DNA from: Chitinophaga sp. Ak27
Lineage (GTDB): Bacteria; Bacteroidota; Bacteroidia; Chitinophagales; Chitinophagaceae
Direction of reading: 5' to 3'
DNA length: 64,000 bases
Assembly (NCBI RefSeq): GCF_012726295.1
Contig: NZ_JABAOB010000008.1
Span: forward strand, 310,001-374,000
The notes beneath the pieces were generated by a model. It saw nothing but the letters and a program-made list of their open reading frames with translations, was not told the origin of the DNA and ran no database searches. Shown here piece after piece: positions 16,817-26,136 of the stretch. The first letter of the stretch is position 1, and the number at the start of each line of letters is the position of its first letter. Both the position numbers and the translations under genes were made by a program.

Positions 16817-18616
16817 ATGAATCATAAAAAAGAGCAGAAGTTTGCCGGAAATATGTCCCGTAGAGTGTTTTATCTCAGTATACAGGCATGTATCAATGCA
16901 TTGGTAATAGGCTTCGTGGCAAAGGGATTGGTGCTGTTGATCAATCTGATCACCAATTTGTCGTTTTATGGAAAGTTTTCATTCGGAGAGGAAGGGCCGG
17001 CCGGCAATCAGCTGGGGTGGCTGGTGGTACTTGTACCTGTTATTGGTAGTGTTATAGTGGGTATTATGGCCCGTTTTGGCAGCAAGGCCATCCGTGGGCA
17101 TGGTATTCCCGAAGCCATGGAAAACATTATCCTGAATGAAAGCAAGATCCCGCCGGTCATTACTTTACTGAAACCGATATCTGCTGCTATTTCTATTGGT
17201 ACGGGTGGTCCTTTCGGTGCGGAAGGCCCTATCATTGCCACGGGGGGAGCTATCGGCTCTTTTACCGGCCAGGTAATCCATATCTCTTCTGCTGAAAGAA
17301 AAGTATTGCTGGCAGCCGGCGCCTGTGCGGGTATGGCCGCGATCTTCGGAAGCCCGCTGGCAGCCATTTTATTGGCGATTGAACTGTTATTGTTCGAGTT
17401 TTCACCCCGTTCTGTAATACCGGTGGCCATTGGCTGTATTACTGGCGCCGGTATGCACATCCTGCTGTTTAGCTCGCACCCGGTATTTGCGATGCCTGAT
17501 ATTCCTGCGGTATCCGACATTGCGCTGGTGACCTATGTGCTCATGGGTGCTGCCGTGGGTGTGGTAGCAGCCTACGTATCAAAATCAGTATACTTCGTAG
17601 AAGATATGTTTGAAAAGCTGCCCATCCACTGGATGTGGTGGCCCGCTTTAGGTGCTGTTGTCGTAGGTGTGGTAGGTTACTATGCACCACATACCATGGG
17701 AGTAGGATATAATAATATTACCGGCCTGCTCACAGGCAACCTGCCGTTAACCCTGGTGATATCGCTTTGTGTATTGAAGTATATTTCCTGGGTTATCTCA
17801 CTGGGTAGTGGTACATCTGGTGGTACCCTCGCCCCGTTATTCACCATTGGCGGTGCATTGGGTGCATTAATGGGCATTGTGGTACAAAAGTTATTCCCCG
17901 GTAGTGATATCAACATTGCCACCGCCGCACTCATTGGCATGGCTGCCATGTTTGCCGGCGCTTCCCGCGCTTTGCTTACCGCCATCGTTTTTTCGCTCGA
18001 AACTACCGGGCAGCCACATGGCCTCCTGCCATTGATCGGCGCCTGCACAGCGGCTTACTTCGTTTCTTTCTTCCTGATGAAAGGTAGTATCATGACGGAA
18101 AAAATCCGGCGGCGTGGCGTATCTGCACCGGATGAGTATACTCCGGATGTGATGCAGCTCATCAACGTGGCATCGGTGATCAGCCGCCCATTGGCAACGC
18201 TCCGTTACGATATGACCCTCATACAGGCACAACAGCTGTTGCAGCAAAACAACGCCTATTATTATCAATACCTGCCGGTAACAGATGATGCCGGGCATTT
18301 TAAAGGCTACCTCAACCGGGAAACACTGACGAAGGCCGATCAAACGGCGGTTTATCAATACCTGGAAGCATCTGCGCCTTATGTATATGCCTCCGACGAT
18401 ATTAACCTGGTAACAGAATTATTCGATAGCTACCGGCCGGATGTGCTGGTAGTACTGGACGAAGAAAAGAAAATAACTGGTGTCGTTACCGCCGATGCCG
18501 TATTAAGAGCTTATGGTGAACGCCGCCGGGCTGATGCAAAGTATCATTCGGCTTTTTACGGAAACACCCGCCTGCTGCGCCTGATGGCCAGGGGCAAAAG
18601 ATTGTTGGCACGGTAA
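16817..18616 (+). CDS. CLC-family anion channel/transporter with C-terminal CBS domains
   Basis: A 599-residue protein: about 10-12 membrane helices (residues 20-420), then two CBS domains (about 445-575). The three CLC signatures are present: GHGIPE (94-99), GGPFGAEGP (130-138, with E136 as gating glutamate) and a later GxFxP-type segment (GGTLAPLFTIGG). The central serine of GSGIP is replaced by His, and the position matching the intracellular proton glutamate of E. coli CLC reads Leu (AIEL, 188-190) in my by-eye alignment, so coupling to protons is uncertain. CBS domains suggest nucleotide or ionic-strength regulation. The FNR-like site in its promoter and the adjacent nitrate cluster raise the possibility of nitrate/nitrite handling, which is inference only. 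Confidence 0.88.
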   Translation: MNHKKEQKFAGNMSRRVFYLSIQACINALVIGFVAKGLVLLINLITNLSFYGKFSFGEEGPAGNQLGWLVVLVPVIGSVIVGIMARFGSKAIRGHGIPEAMENIILNESKIPPVITLLKPISAAISIGTGGPFGAEGPIIATGGAIGSFTGQVIHISSAERKVLLAAGACAGMAAIFGSPLAAILLAIELLLFEFSPRSVIPVAIGCITGAGMHILLFSSHPVFAMPDIPAVSDIALVTYVLMGAAVGVVAAYVSKSVYFVEDMFEKLPIHWMWWPALGAVVVGVVGYYAPHTMGVGYNNITGLLTGNLPLTLVISLCVLKYISWVISLGSGTSGGTLAPLFTIGGALGALMGIVVQKLFPGSDINIATAALIGMAAMFAGASRALLTAIVFSLETTGQPHGLLPLIGACTAAYFVSFFLMKGSIMTEKIRRRGVSAPDEYTPDVMQLINVASVISRPLATLRYDMTLIQAQQLLQQNNAYYYQYLPVTDDAGHFKGYLNRETLTKADQTAVYQYLEASAPYVYASDDINLVTELFDSYRPDVLVVLDEEKKITGVVTADAVLRAYGERRRADAKYHSAFYGNTRLLRLMARGKRLLAR

Positions 18617-18644
18617 AGTGCCTGCTTAAAGATAGGTTGAATGC

Positions 18645-18673
18645 AGGCCTGTCCTTCGGGGCAGGTCTTTTTT
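18645..18673 (+). terminator. Intrinsic terminator of the CLC gene
   Basis: CCTGTCC pairs with GGGCAGG (one wobble) around a TTCG-type loop, followed by TCTTTTTT. It begins about 30 bases after the stop codon. Confidence 0.8.
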
Positions 18674-18741
18674 ATGCTACACTAAAATATCCGGCGCCGG
18701 TATCCGTCTTCCTTATATCACAAGTTTCTTAACTTTAAGAC

Positions 18742-19758
18742 ATGCCGCAAAAATTAACTTCTATAAAAGAACGGATCCAATCATCTCCGCAGTTCAAGCA
18801 AGGCGCTTTTCAGAACTTTTCGCCCACGCCCATGAAGCCGGACGATGTTACCTATTACCAGATGCTAAGGGAAACCTTTCAGCGCCCGGCAGATGTGAGG
18901 CCCTCCATGCCGCTGCCTTCTGTAAAAACCAACCTGAAAACGCTGTACGCCGAAAAACCCGTGATCGTTTGGTTCGGGCATTCTTCTTACCTGGTACATG
19001 TAAAGGGTTTTAATATCCTGGTAGACCCGGTATTCAGCGGCAGCGCATCGCCCATGTCTTTTATGATCAAAGCTTTCCCCGGCGCAGATGCCTATACGCC
19101 GGCAGATATGCCAGAAATAGACCTGATGATTATCACGCATAATCACTATGATCATCTCGATAAAAAAACACTGGCTCAGCTGAAGCCTCACACCAAAATG
19201 ATCTACACCGCACTGGGCGTAGGTCGTGATCTGCAATCCTGCCTGGTGAGGAACAATAATATTCATGAACTTGACTGGTGGGAAAGCGGCGAGATAGCGC
19301 CCGATGTTACGCTAACATCTACGCCTGCACGACATTTTTCCGGCCGGGGGCTGAAACGGGGAGGCAGCCTGTGGAGTTCTTTTGTATTACAGATATACGG
19401 CTATCAACTATTTATAGGCGGCGATTCAGGCTATGATACCCATTTCAGTGCCATTGGCGATAAATACGGTCCATTCGACCTGGTGATACTGGAATGCGGC
19501 CAGTATAACAATAACTGGCCTTTTATCCATATGAAGCCGGAAGAAACCGTACAGGCGGCTATCGACCTGAAAGGGAAAGTTTTGCTGCCCGTGCACTGGG
19601 CTAAATTTGCATTGGCCAACCATCCCTGGAATGAATCAGCCAAACGGGTTACTGCCAGCGCAGCTGAGCTGGGCATGAAGATCACCACACCTAAAATAGG
19701 ACAGCCCGTGGTAGTGGATGAATCTTATCCCGATGAACCGTGGTTTTTAGGAGCTTAA
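18742..19758 (+). CDS. Metallo-beta-lactamase-fold hydrolase, NAPE-PLD-like
   Basis: A 338-residue protein of the Lactamase_B_2 family (PF12706). The zinc motif THNHYDHLD gives H133, H135, D137 and H138. GHSSYLVHVKGFNILVDPVF (80-99) is the hallmark of the N-acyl-phosphatidylethanolamine phospholipase D/UlaG-like branch; further metal ligands are in TPARHFSGRG and the GGDSGYD and PVHWAKF stretches. Bacterial members are probably phosphodiesterases or lactonases. No signal peptide is evident, so it is cytoplasmic. An imperfect -7 box TAACTTTA ends 4 bases before the ATG. The stop codon lies inside one of the AAAGC-heptad palindromes. Substrate not known. Confidence 0.85.
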   Translation: MPQKLTSIKERIQSSPQFKQGAFQNFSPTPMKPDDVTYYQMLRETFQRPADVRPSMPLPSVKTNLKTLYAEKPVIVWFGHSSYLVHVKGFNILVDPVFSGSASPMSFMIKAFPGADAYTPADMPEIDLMIITHNHYDHLDKKTLAQLKPHTKMIYTALGVGRDLQSCLVRNNNIHELDWWESGEIAPDVTLTSTPARHFSGRGLKRGGSLWSSFVLQIYGYQLFIGGDSGYDTHFSAIGDKYGPFDLVILECGQYNNNWPFIHMKPEETVQAAIDLKGKVLLPVHWAKFALANHPWNESAKRVTASAAELGMKITTPKIGQPVVVDESYPDEPWFLGA

Positions 19759-19838
19759 AGCAAAAAGCTATTATGAATAATGACGCTGGCGAATATTTAA
19801 AACCGCGTTTGGCCTTCTCCATAATAGCTTTTTGTTTT
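19757..19838. repeat. AAAGC-heptad palindrome, copy 1 (bidirectional terminator)
   Basis: Arms 19757-19775 and 19820-19838 form a 19-bp inverted repeat with one mismatch (AAAGCAAAAAGCTATTATG against its complement), with a 44-base loop. An A-tract precedes and a T-tract follows the GCTATTATG stem in either direction, the layout of a bidirectional intrinsic terminator. It lies between the convergent hydrolase and methyltransferase genes, and the left arm overlaps the TAA of the former. Confidence 0.85.
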
Positions 19839-19849
19839 CTGGCTTCTGC

Positions 19850-20686
19850 TCAAATGGCAAAACTCAGCATCTCTATGATTCCTTCGCCGGGCAGATGAAA
19901 AAAATGGTGATGACCTCTCACTCTTTTCTCAATATCACATAACGGTTCCAATGTTTCCAGCGACGCATTGAGCTGGTACAGCACCCCTGCCATATCTGCC
20001 CGGCTGTTGACATTAAAAGGCCTGCCAATATAAGATTCCATCGCCTCCCGGATACCCCGGTAAGTGGGGAGAAAGGAGGGGACCAGGTTTTCTTCCGATA
20101 CCGAATAATCTAGCATCACATGATTACGGTGGTCAGGTGTTTTAAACAACTGCATGGTCTGGATAAATGCTTCATTGCTGATGTAATGTATCACACCTTC
20201 AAAAATAATAATAGTAGGAATGTCTTCCTGGTAGCCATTTTCCAGGAGTCTGCTCCATAGCAGTGCAGTATCGGTAACATCGCATTTGACAAATTGTATC
20301 TGCGCCGCTACGGGGGCGAGGTGATGGCAGATGTGTTGTTTTTCTTCTATATACCCATTGTCTACTTCTATAATGCGGCTAATATTTTCCCGGTAGTTTT
20401 CGAGGAGATATAGAGCTAACGGGTCCAGCCCGGCGCCCAGGATAACGACTTGCGGCCTAGAATTGGTCAGTAGCTTCGATTTCAACGAGTCCCGTATACT
20501 TTGTTTACGCAGGCAGACGGTGTCTATGATCTGCGGAAATTTGCGTTGCAGTTCGTGAAAAATATGGCTGGTTTCACTGAAGTCGATAGCAGCCATATAT
20601 TGCTGTTGCAGCGGCGAAGTGTAGAGCTGCATGGCAGCTTCCAGCACAAGGCGGGAAGTAGCGGGTACTTTTAACTGTACGGTCAT
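19850..20686 (-). CDS. Class I SAM-dependent methyltransferase, LCM type
   Basis: A 278-residue soluble protein with the family's glycine loop VVILGAGLDPLALYLLENY (about 80-98), an acidic IIEVDN (about 105) and IIIFEGVIHYI (about 155) in the catalytic half. It belongs to the leucine carboxyl methyltransferase-like family (PF04072), like the protein at 1623-2480, but the two are only distantly similar. The substrate is unknown. The gene is convergent with the metallo-hydrolase and separated from it by a palindromic terminator; upstream it diverges from acnA. Confidence 0.8.
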   Translation of the reverse strand: MTVQLKVPATSRLVLEAAMQLYTSPLQQQYMAAIDFSETSHIFHELQRKFPQIIDTVCLRKQSIRDSLKSKLLTNSRPQVVILGAGLDPLALYLLENYRENISRIIEVDNGYIEEKQHICHHLAPVAAQIQFVKCDVTDTALLWSRLLENGYQEDIPTIIIFEGVIHYISNEAFIQTMQLFKTPDHRNHVMLDYSVSEENLVPSFLPTYRGIREAMESYIGRPFNVNSRADMAGVLYQLNASLETLEPLCDIEKRVRGHHHFFHLPGEGIIEMLSFAI

Positions 20687-20689
20687 TTT

Positions 20690-20796
20690 GAGGTGTATTT
20701 ATAGTTAAAACTAGGCTTCCTTCATGCATCGCGATAGCAGGGGTATTTTCTCATAAACTCATTACAAACCATTTATAATGAGGTATATTTATAGTG
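20690..20796. repeat. Pair of 17-base direct repeats in the methyltransferase/acnA promoter region
   Basis: GAGGTGTATTTATAGTT at 20690-20706 and GAGGTATATTTATAGTG at 20780-20796 match at 15 of 17 positions, 90 bases apart. They lie in the 222-base gap between divergent genes and could be binding sites for one regulator or a small duplication. I found no convincing promoter box for acnA. Confidence 0.5.
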
Positions 20797-20908
20797 TAAT
20801 GTTACCCGTTGTTGCCGGTATTTTAGAGCAACAGCTTTCTGCCTTTCGCGGTGATTTTTTGATAAACAAATTACCGGCGGTATTGTTTCTATAAAACAAT
20901 TTCTCACT

Positions 20909-23635
20909 ATGCAGCCTAGTATCGCTTCTCTCAGCAAACTGGAAAAGGAAGGACGGCAAATTTCCCGCCTGCCTTTTTCTATCAGGATCCTATTGGAAAA
21001 TGTATTACGGAACCACGACAACTTCGCTATTACCGACGAGCATCTCGAGACCCTGGTAAATTGGGAACCGGGAGGGACCGATAAGGAAATTCCCTTTAAG
21101 CCCGCGCGGGTACTGATGCAGGACTTCACGGGCGTAGCCGCCGTAGTAGATATTGCTTCTATCCGGGCGGAAGTAATCCGCAAAGGAAAGGACGGCGCTA
21201 AAATTAACCCGGCTATCCCGGTGGACCTGGTTGTAGATCACTCTGTGCAGGTAGATTTTTTCGGCACTGATTATTCCTATACAAAAAATGTGGCCTATGA
21301 GTATGAGCGTAATAAAGAACGTTATCAGCTGCTGAAATGGGCGCAACAGGCATTTGATAATTTTACGGTAGTGCCCCCCGGTATGGGTATTTGCCACCAG
21401 GTAAACCTCGAATACCTGGCCAAAGGCGTGATCAGCCGTGATGGCTGGCTGTTTCCCGATACCCTGGTAGGTACTGATTCTCATACGCCCATGGTAAATG
21501 GTATCGGCGTATTGGGCTGGGGAGTAGGCGGTATAGAGGCAGAAGCGGCTATCCTGGGTCAACCTATTTATTTTTCCTGTCCCCAGGTCATCGGGTTAAA
21601 ATTAACCGGACGTCTGACCGAAGGCGTAACCGCTACCGACATGGTATTAGCCATTACTCAGCTACTGCGCAAATATGGTGTGGTGGATAAGTTTGTGGAA
21701 GTATTTGGCGATGGCCTGGATCATTTATCGGTACCCGACCGCGCTACCATCTCCAATATGTCGCCCGAGTTTGGCTGTACTGTTACCTACTTTCCGATCG
21801 ATCAACAAACGTTGCAATATATGCGGCGTACCAATCGCTCCGAGCAGGAAATTGCGCAGGTGGAATCGTACTGCAAAGACAATATGCTCTGGCGGCATGG
21901 CAATGAGCAGATCGCCTATTCTGATATCCTGGAGCTGGATCTGGGCCTGGTACAATCGGCCGTAGCAGGGCCTAAGCGCCCGCAGGACCGCATCCTGGTG
22001 CGGGATCTGCACAACGAGTTTGAAACGTTACTCAACAAGGAATTTAAACGCATGTATACGCCGGAAGGCAAACGCCGCGACACCGCCTGGTTGTCGGAAG
22101 GAGGTTCTGGTACGGCGTTTACCTACGAAATACAGAAGCACACAGAAGAGGTGGCAGTGGAACTGGATTATTTAAAGTCGGTACGTATTAAATTGAAAAA
22201 CGAAGAATACGTATTAAGCGACGGCGCCATCACTATTGCTGCTATTACCAGTTGCACCAACACTTCTAATCCGAGCGTAATGATAGGAGCGGGCCTGGTG
22301 GCGCGGAAAGCGATCAGCCGGGGCTTGTATGTAAAGCCCTGGGTAAAAACCAGCCTGGCGCCCGGATCGAGGGTGGTGACCGAATACCTGAAGCGTTCGG
22401 GTTTGCTGGCCGAACTGGAAGCGCTGCGTTTTCATATTGTCGGATATGGCTGTACTTCGTGTATAGGTAACAGTGGTCCGCTGCCGCCGCACATTGCAGA
22501 AGCGGTAGACAAGGGGAACCTCGTAGTAGCCTCCGTATTATCGGGCAACCGGAATTTTGAAGCCAGGGTGCATCCGCAGGTGAAGATGAACTTCCTGGCC
22601 TCGCCTTTGCTGGTAGTGGCTTATGCCATTGCAGGCCGAATAGATGTGGATATGCTGACGGCACCACTGGGCTATGATCCCAATGGCGAGCCGGTATACC
22701 TGCGGGATATCTGGCCTACCCAGGAAGAAATTAATGAGGCCGTAGCCGCCGCAGTGAAAAGAGAAGATTTTGAGGACGTATACCGTGTTATTTTTCATGG
22801 AGACGAGCAATGGCGAGGACTGCTGGCGCCTTCGGGAAAAGACTATCACTGGAGCCAGGACTCTACCTATATCCGGGAAGCGCCTTTCTTTAATGGGTTG
22901 TCTGCACAACCGGCTGCACTGGAAGATATTGATGGCGCCAGGGTATTACTGAAGCTGGGCGATTCCGTGACTACAGATCACATTTCTCCTGCAGGATCAT
23001 TTAAATCAGATACGCCCGCCGGTAAATACTTGTTGGACCGGGGTATTGATCCCCGGTTGTTTAATTCTTATGGGTCCCGTCGCGGTAACCATGAAGTAAT
23101 GATTCGGGGCACCTTTGCCAATGTGCGTATTAAAAACGAATTATCACCCAAAGAAGGCGGCTTTACCACTATCATACCTACCGGAACAGTGTTGCCGGTT
23201 TATGAGGCAGCTATGCAGTACGCTGCCAATAAGATACCGCTCATTATATTGGCCGGAAAGGAATATGGTAGCGGTTCTTCCCGCGACTGGGCTGCCAAGG
23301 GGACTAATTTGCTGGGCGTAAAGGCGGTGATTGCAGAAAGTTATGAACGTATTCACCGCAGCAACCTCGTAGGAATGGGGGTATTGCCATTGCAATACCT
23401 GGAGAACGAAAACGCTGCAACGCTGCAATTGTCAGGTACGGAGTTGTTCAGTATCCACGGTATCTCCGATGGGCTTACGCCGGGAGAAGAGCTAACGGTA
23501 ACGGCTACTCCGGCATCAGGCGACCCGGTGACATTTAAAGTAAAATGTAAATTGAACTCAGCGATAGAAATCGAATACTATCGCCATGGAGGTATCCTGC
23601 AGTACGTATTAAGGGCATTTTTGCAAAAAGCTTAA
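20909..23635 (+). CDS. acnA: Aconitate hydratase A
   Basis: A 908-residue TCA-cycle enzyme converting citrate to isocitrate via cis-aconitate in the cytoplasm. The [4Fe-4S] ligands are C449 (TSCTNTSNPSVM), C515 and C518 (GYGCTSCIGNSG). The swivel domain carries AGKEYGSGSSRDWAAKG near residue 785. Length and order (domains 1-3, linker, domain 4) match the AcnA/IRP1 family rather than the mitochondrial-type aconitase. The N-terminus is a little short for the family, but a stop lies in frame upstream with no alternative ATG. The C-terminus LQKA followed by TAA runs into an AAAGC-heptad palindrome. Confidence 0.95.
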   Translation: MQPSIASLSKLEKEGRQISRLPFSIRILLENVLRNHDNFAITDEHLETLVNWEPGGTDKEIPFKPARVLMQDFTGVAAVVDIASIRAEVIRKGKDGAKINPAIPVDLVVDHSVQVDFFGTDYSYTKNVAYEYERNKERYQLLKWAQQAFDNFTVVPPGMGICHQVNLEYLAKGVISRDGWLFPDTLVGTDSHTPMVNGIGVLGWGVGGIEAEAAILGQPIYFSCPQVIGLKLTGRLTEGVTATDMVLAITQLLRKYGVVDKFVEVFGDGLDHLSVPDRATISNMSPEFGCTVTYFPIDQQTLQYMRRTNRSEQEIAQVESYCKDNMLWRHGNEQIAYSDILELDLGLVQSAVAGPKRPQDRILVRDLHNEFETLLNKEFKRMYTPEGKRRDTAWLSEGGSGTAFTYEIQKHTEEVAVELDYLKSVRIKLKNEEYVLSDGAITIAAITSCTNTSNPSVMIGAGLVARKAISRGLYVKPWVKTSLAPGSRVVTEYLKRSGLLAELEALRFHIVGYGCTSCIGNSGPLPPHIAEAVDKGNLVVASVLSGNRNFEARVHPQVKMNFLASPLLVVAYAIAGRIDVDMLTAPLGYDPNGEPVYLRDIWPTQEEINEAVAAAVKREDFEDVYRVIFHGDEQWRGLLAPSGKDYHWSQDSTYIREAPFFNGLSAQPAALEDIDGARVLLKLGDSVTTDHISPAGSFKSDTPAGKYLLDRGIDPRLFNSYGSRRGNHEVMIRGTFANVRIKNELSPKEGGFTTIIPTGTVLPVYEAAMQYAANKIPLIILAGKEYGSGSSRDWAAKGTNLLGVKAVIAESYERIHRSNLVGMGVLPLQYLENENAATLQLSGTELFSIHGISDGLTPGEELTVTATPASGDPVTFKVKCKLNSAIEIEYYRHGGILQYVLRAFLQKA

Positions 23636-23640
23636 AGCGT

Positions 23641-23691
23641 AAAGCGTAAAGCAAAAAGCTATCGCTTCAATAGCTTTTTGCTTTACGCCTT
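23641..23691. repeat. AAAGC-heptad palindrome, copy 2 (bidirectional terminator)
   Basis: Arms 23641-23662 and 23670-23691 are a 22-bp inverted repeat with one mismatch and a 7-base loop, the most compact copy. The heptads continue outward on both sides (CTTAAAGCGT on the left; CTTCTGC and CTTCCGC units on the right), reaching into both flanking stop codons. It lies between convergent acnA and the antiporter gene. Confidence 0.88.
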
Positions 23692-23710
23692 CTGCCTTCT
23701 GCCTTCCGCC

Positions 23711-25963
23711 TTAGGCTTTCTGATCCTTACTCCTGGAAAACTCCAGGATTTTTTTCCGGTTACCTACCAGCCATACCACGTCTTCCCACTCAAACACGGT
23801 TTCAGAGGCAGGGTTCAGAATTTTTTCACCGCCACGGGCAATACCTACTACCAGGGCTTTTGTTTTTTCCCGGATGCCGGAATTGCGGATGGTTTGGCCT
23901 TTCAGACCGTTGTGTTCATCTACAACGAGGCTGGTTAAACCGATATTTTCATCGGCTACATCATCGCTTCTTTCTATGTTAAGTGAATTTACCACCCGGT
24001 TAAATTCTTCCAGCTGGGCTTCAGTACCAATAGCAGTAATTACATCATGTGGATAAAGTTTCTCGTCACGGGTAGGGGCGTAAATAGTGATATTTCCTCT
24101 TTTGATGGCGCCTACGTTGATGCCATATTTTTCCCGCAGTTCCAGTTCTATCAACGGTTTGTCTACCAACTCCGACCAGGGGTCGATTTCAATTTCTGAT
24201 ACCTGGGCATCCCAGGGAAGGAGATCGGCGGCCGCGGTTTTTTTGGCGGCAGCATCTGCATCTTCCCGGGCGTTGAGGTTGGCGAGGAAACGTTTTTCTA
24301 TACGGTTATAATATTTCTGCAATTGGGAGCGCAGCACCAGCAATACGCAGGCCAGTACGATACCGGTACCTAAGAGCGCCTGCCAGAACGGGAAATATTG
24401 ATTTACCAGGAAGCCTACCAGCAATACGGCTACGGTGTTACGTACCACTTCCACCACCACCAGCGGGCCATGGTTGTATTTGGAGTCGAGCCACAGCGCT
24501 TTGTACGAGATACTGGATATTTTTTGCACCATCAGCGCCCAGATGAAAGGCGACATCATGGCAATACCGATGATCACGCATACCAGTCGCGCCCAGAAAG
24601 TATTATGCAGGTACTTCAACACAAACGGGCCAATGTAATAAGTGTTGAGCAGGATAATAGCCAGCATGATCACACTATTGAGCACAATCACCCTTACATA
24701 GCTGCGCAGTACAATCCGCCAGTCGCTTTCGGCCTGTAAGGTTTGTGAGCTGGCGCTATACCTGTTCAAGGCATCGAGCCAACGGGTGGGGACAATTTTT
24801 TCCAGCCAGTTGTACAGTGGCAGGGAAAACTTGATCATATAAGGTGTAGTAAAGGTAGTAACGGCAGATACGCCCACCGCTACAGGAAACAGGAATTCGC
24901 TGGTTACGCCCAGGCTCAATCCCAGCGTGGCGATGATAAAGGCAAATTCCCCTACCTGCGCCATGCTCATTCCTACCTGCACCGCCTGTTTCAGCGGCTG
25001 ACCAGACAATAGGGCGCCCAGCGTAGTACTCAGAAACTTCCCGGTTAATGTTAATAACGTGATCCATAGCACCGGCCACCGGTATTCCACGATCATTTCC
25101 GGGTTAATGAGCATCCCTACCGATACAAAAAAGATGGCGCCAAACAGGTCTTTTACCGGCTGTATCAGGTGTTCTACCTTTTCGGATGATGTGGTTTCGG
25201 CGATAATAGAGCCCATGATAAATGCGCCCAATTCTGCTGAAAATCCCACTTTCGTAGCCAGGATCACCATGCCGAGGCAAAGTGCTATGCTGAGTATCAG
25301 CAATGTTTCGCCATTCATATACCGTTCCATCTTTTTCAGGAACGTAGGCAGCAGGAAGATCCCTGCCAGGAACCAGATGGCCAGGAAAAACATAAGTTTA
25401 CCGATGGTAAAAAGCATTTCGGTGCCTTCAAACTGGCGACTTACCGCCATAGTAGATAGTAACACCATCATAAGGATCACCACAATATCTTCTATCACCA
25501 GTACGCCGAATACGATTTTGGTAAAGGACTTTTTCTTGATACCTAATTCTTCAAAAGCACGTATAATGATGGTGGTAGAAGAACTGGCCAGCAGTCCTCC
25601 CAGGAAAAGGCTGTCCATAAATCCCCAGCCCATGAGTTGACCGGTAAAATACCCGGCCCCGGTAATACAGGCTATTTCTACAAATGCGGTGATGGTGGCG
25701 GTGCCTCCTACCCGCATTAGCTTTTTGAAACTGAATTCCAGTCCCAGGGAAAACAGGAGGAAAATAACGCCAATCTCCGACCAGGTTTTTATTCCCGCTG
25801 CATCTCCGATGGTAGGAAATAAATGAAAGTTCGGACCTACGATGAATCCTGCGATAATATACCCTAGCACCATCGGCTGTTTCAGCCTTCTGAATAATAA
25901 AGTAATAACTCCCGCCGCTCCTAAAATTAATGCCAGGTCAATGATCAATGATGGTGGATGCAT
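23711..25963 (-). CDS. Monovalent cation:proton antiporter, CPA2 (KefB-like), with TrkA-C domains
   Basis: A 750-residue protein. Residues 1-385 form a Na_H_Exchanger domain with about 12 helices, including GLASSSTTIIIRAFEELG-type and VLVIEDIVVILMMVLLS segments; the ED pair is typical of KefB/CPA2. A second hydrophobic block with about 4 helices covers 425-545. The cytosolic tail has two TrkA_C-like domains (about 595-665 and 672-740). No full Rossmann TrkA-N domain is seen. It probably exports K+ or Na+ in exchange for protons, gated through the TrkA_C domains. The end SKDQKA-stop lies in the heptad repeat region. Confidence 0.88.
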   Translation of the reverse strand: MHPPSLIIDLALILGAAGVITLLFRRLKQPMVLGYIIAGFIVGPNFHLFPTIGDAAGIKTWSEIGVIFLLFSLGLEFSFKKLMRVGGTATITAFVEIACITGAGYFTGQLMGWGFMDSLFLGGLLASSSTTIIIRAFEELGIKKKSFTKIVFGVLVIEDIVVILMMVLLSTMAVSRQFEGTEMLFTIGKLMFFLAIWFLAGIFLLPTFLKKMERYMNGETLLILSIALCLGMVILATKVGFSAELGAFIMGSIIAETTSSEKVEHLIQPVKDLFGAIFFVSVGMLINPEMIVEYRWPVLWITLLTLTGKFLSTTLGALLSGQPLKQAVQVGMSMAQVGEFAFIIATLGLSLGVTSEFLFPVAVGVSAVTTFTTPYMIKFSLPLYNWLEKIVPTRWLDALNRYSASSQTLQAESDWRIVLRSYVRVIVLNSVIMLAIILLNTYYIGPFVLKYLHNTFWARLVCVIIGIAMMSPFIWALMVQKISSISYKALWLDSKYNHGPLVVVEVVRNTVAVLLVGFLVNQYFPFWQALLGTGIVLACVLLVLRSQLQKYYNRIEKRFLANLNAREDADAAAKKTAAADLLPWDAQVSEIEIDPWSELVDKPLIELELREKYGINVGAIKRGNITIYAPTRDEKLYPHDVITAIGTEAQLEEFNRVVNSLNIERSDDVADENIGLTSLVVDEHNGLKGQTIRNSGIREKTKALVVGIARGGEKILNPASETVFEWEDVVWLVGNRKKILEFSRSKDQKA

Positions 25964-26136
25964 ACAGTAAAAATCGATTTAAGGTTCGTTTGTTGTACGT
26001 TTATGGCGATGAGAAATCACCGCACATATGTGTCAGATGCCAGTTTCCGGATCTTTGAATGATTGCTAATATATCGTTTTTCCTGCGGGGAATCAAGACA
26101 AAGTTTTAGTAATAAACGGTAATCTAAAGATTTTGC
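25964..26136. promoter_or_regulatory. Intergenic region upstream of the antiporter gene
   Basis: This 173-base gap separates the end of the response-regulator gene from the start of the antiporter; both are leftward. It should hold the antiporter promoter and the regulator's terminator, but I see no clear hairpin or -7 consensus. Confidence 0.3.
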
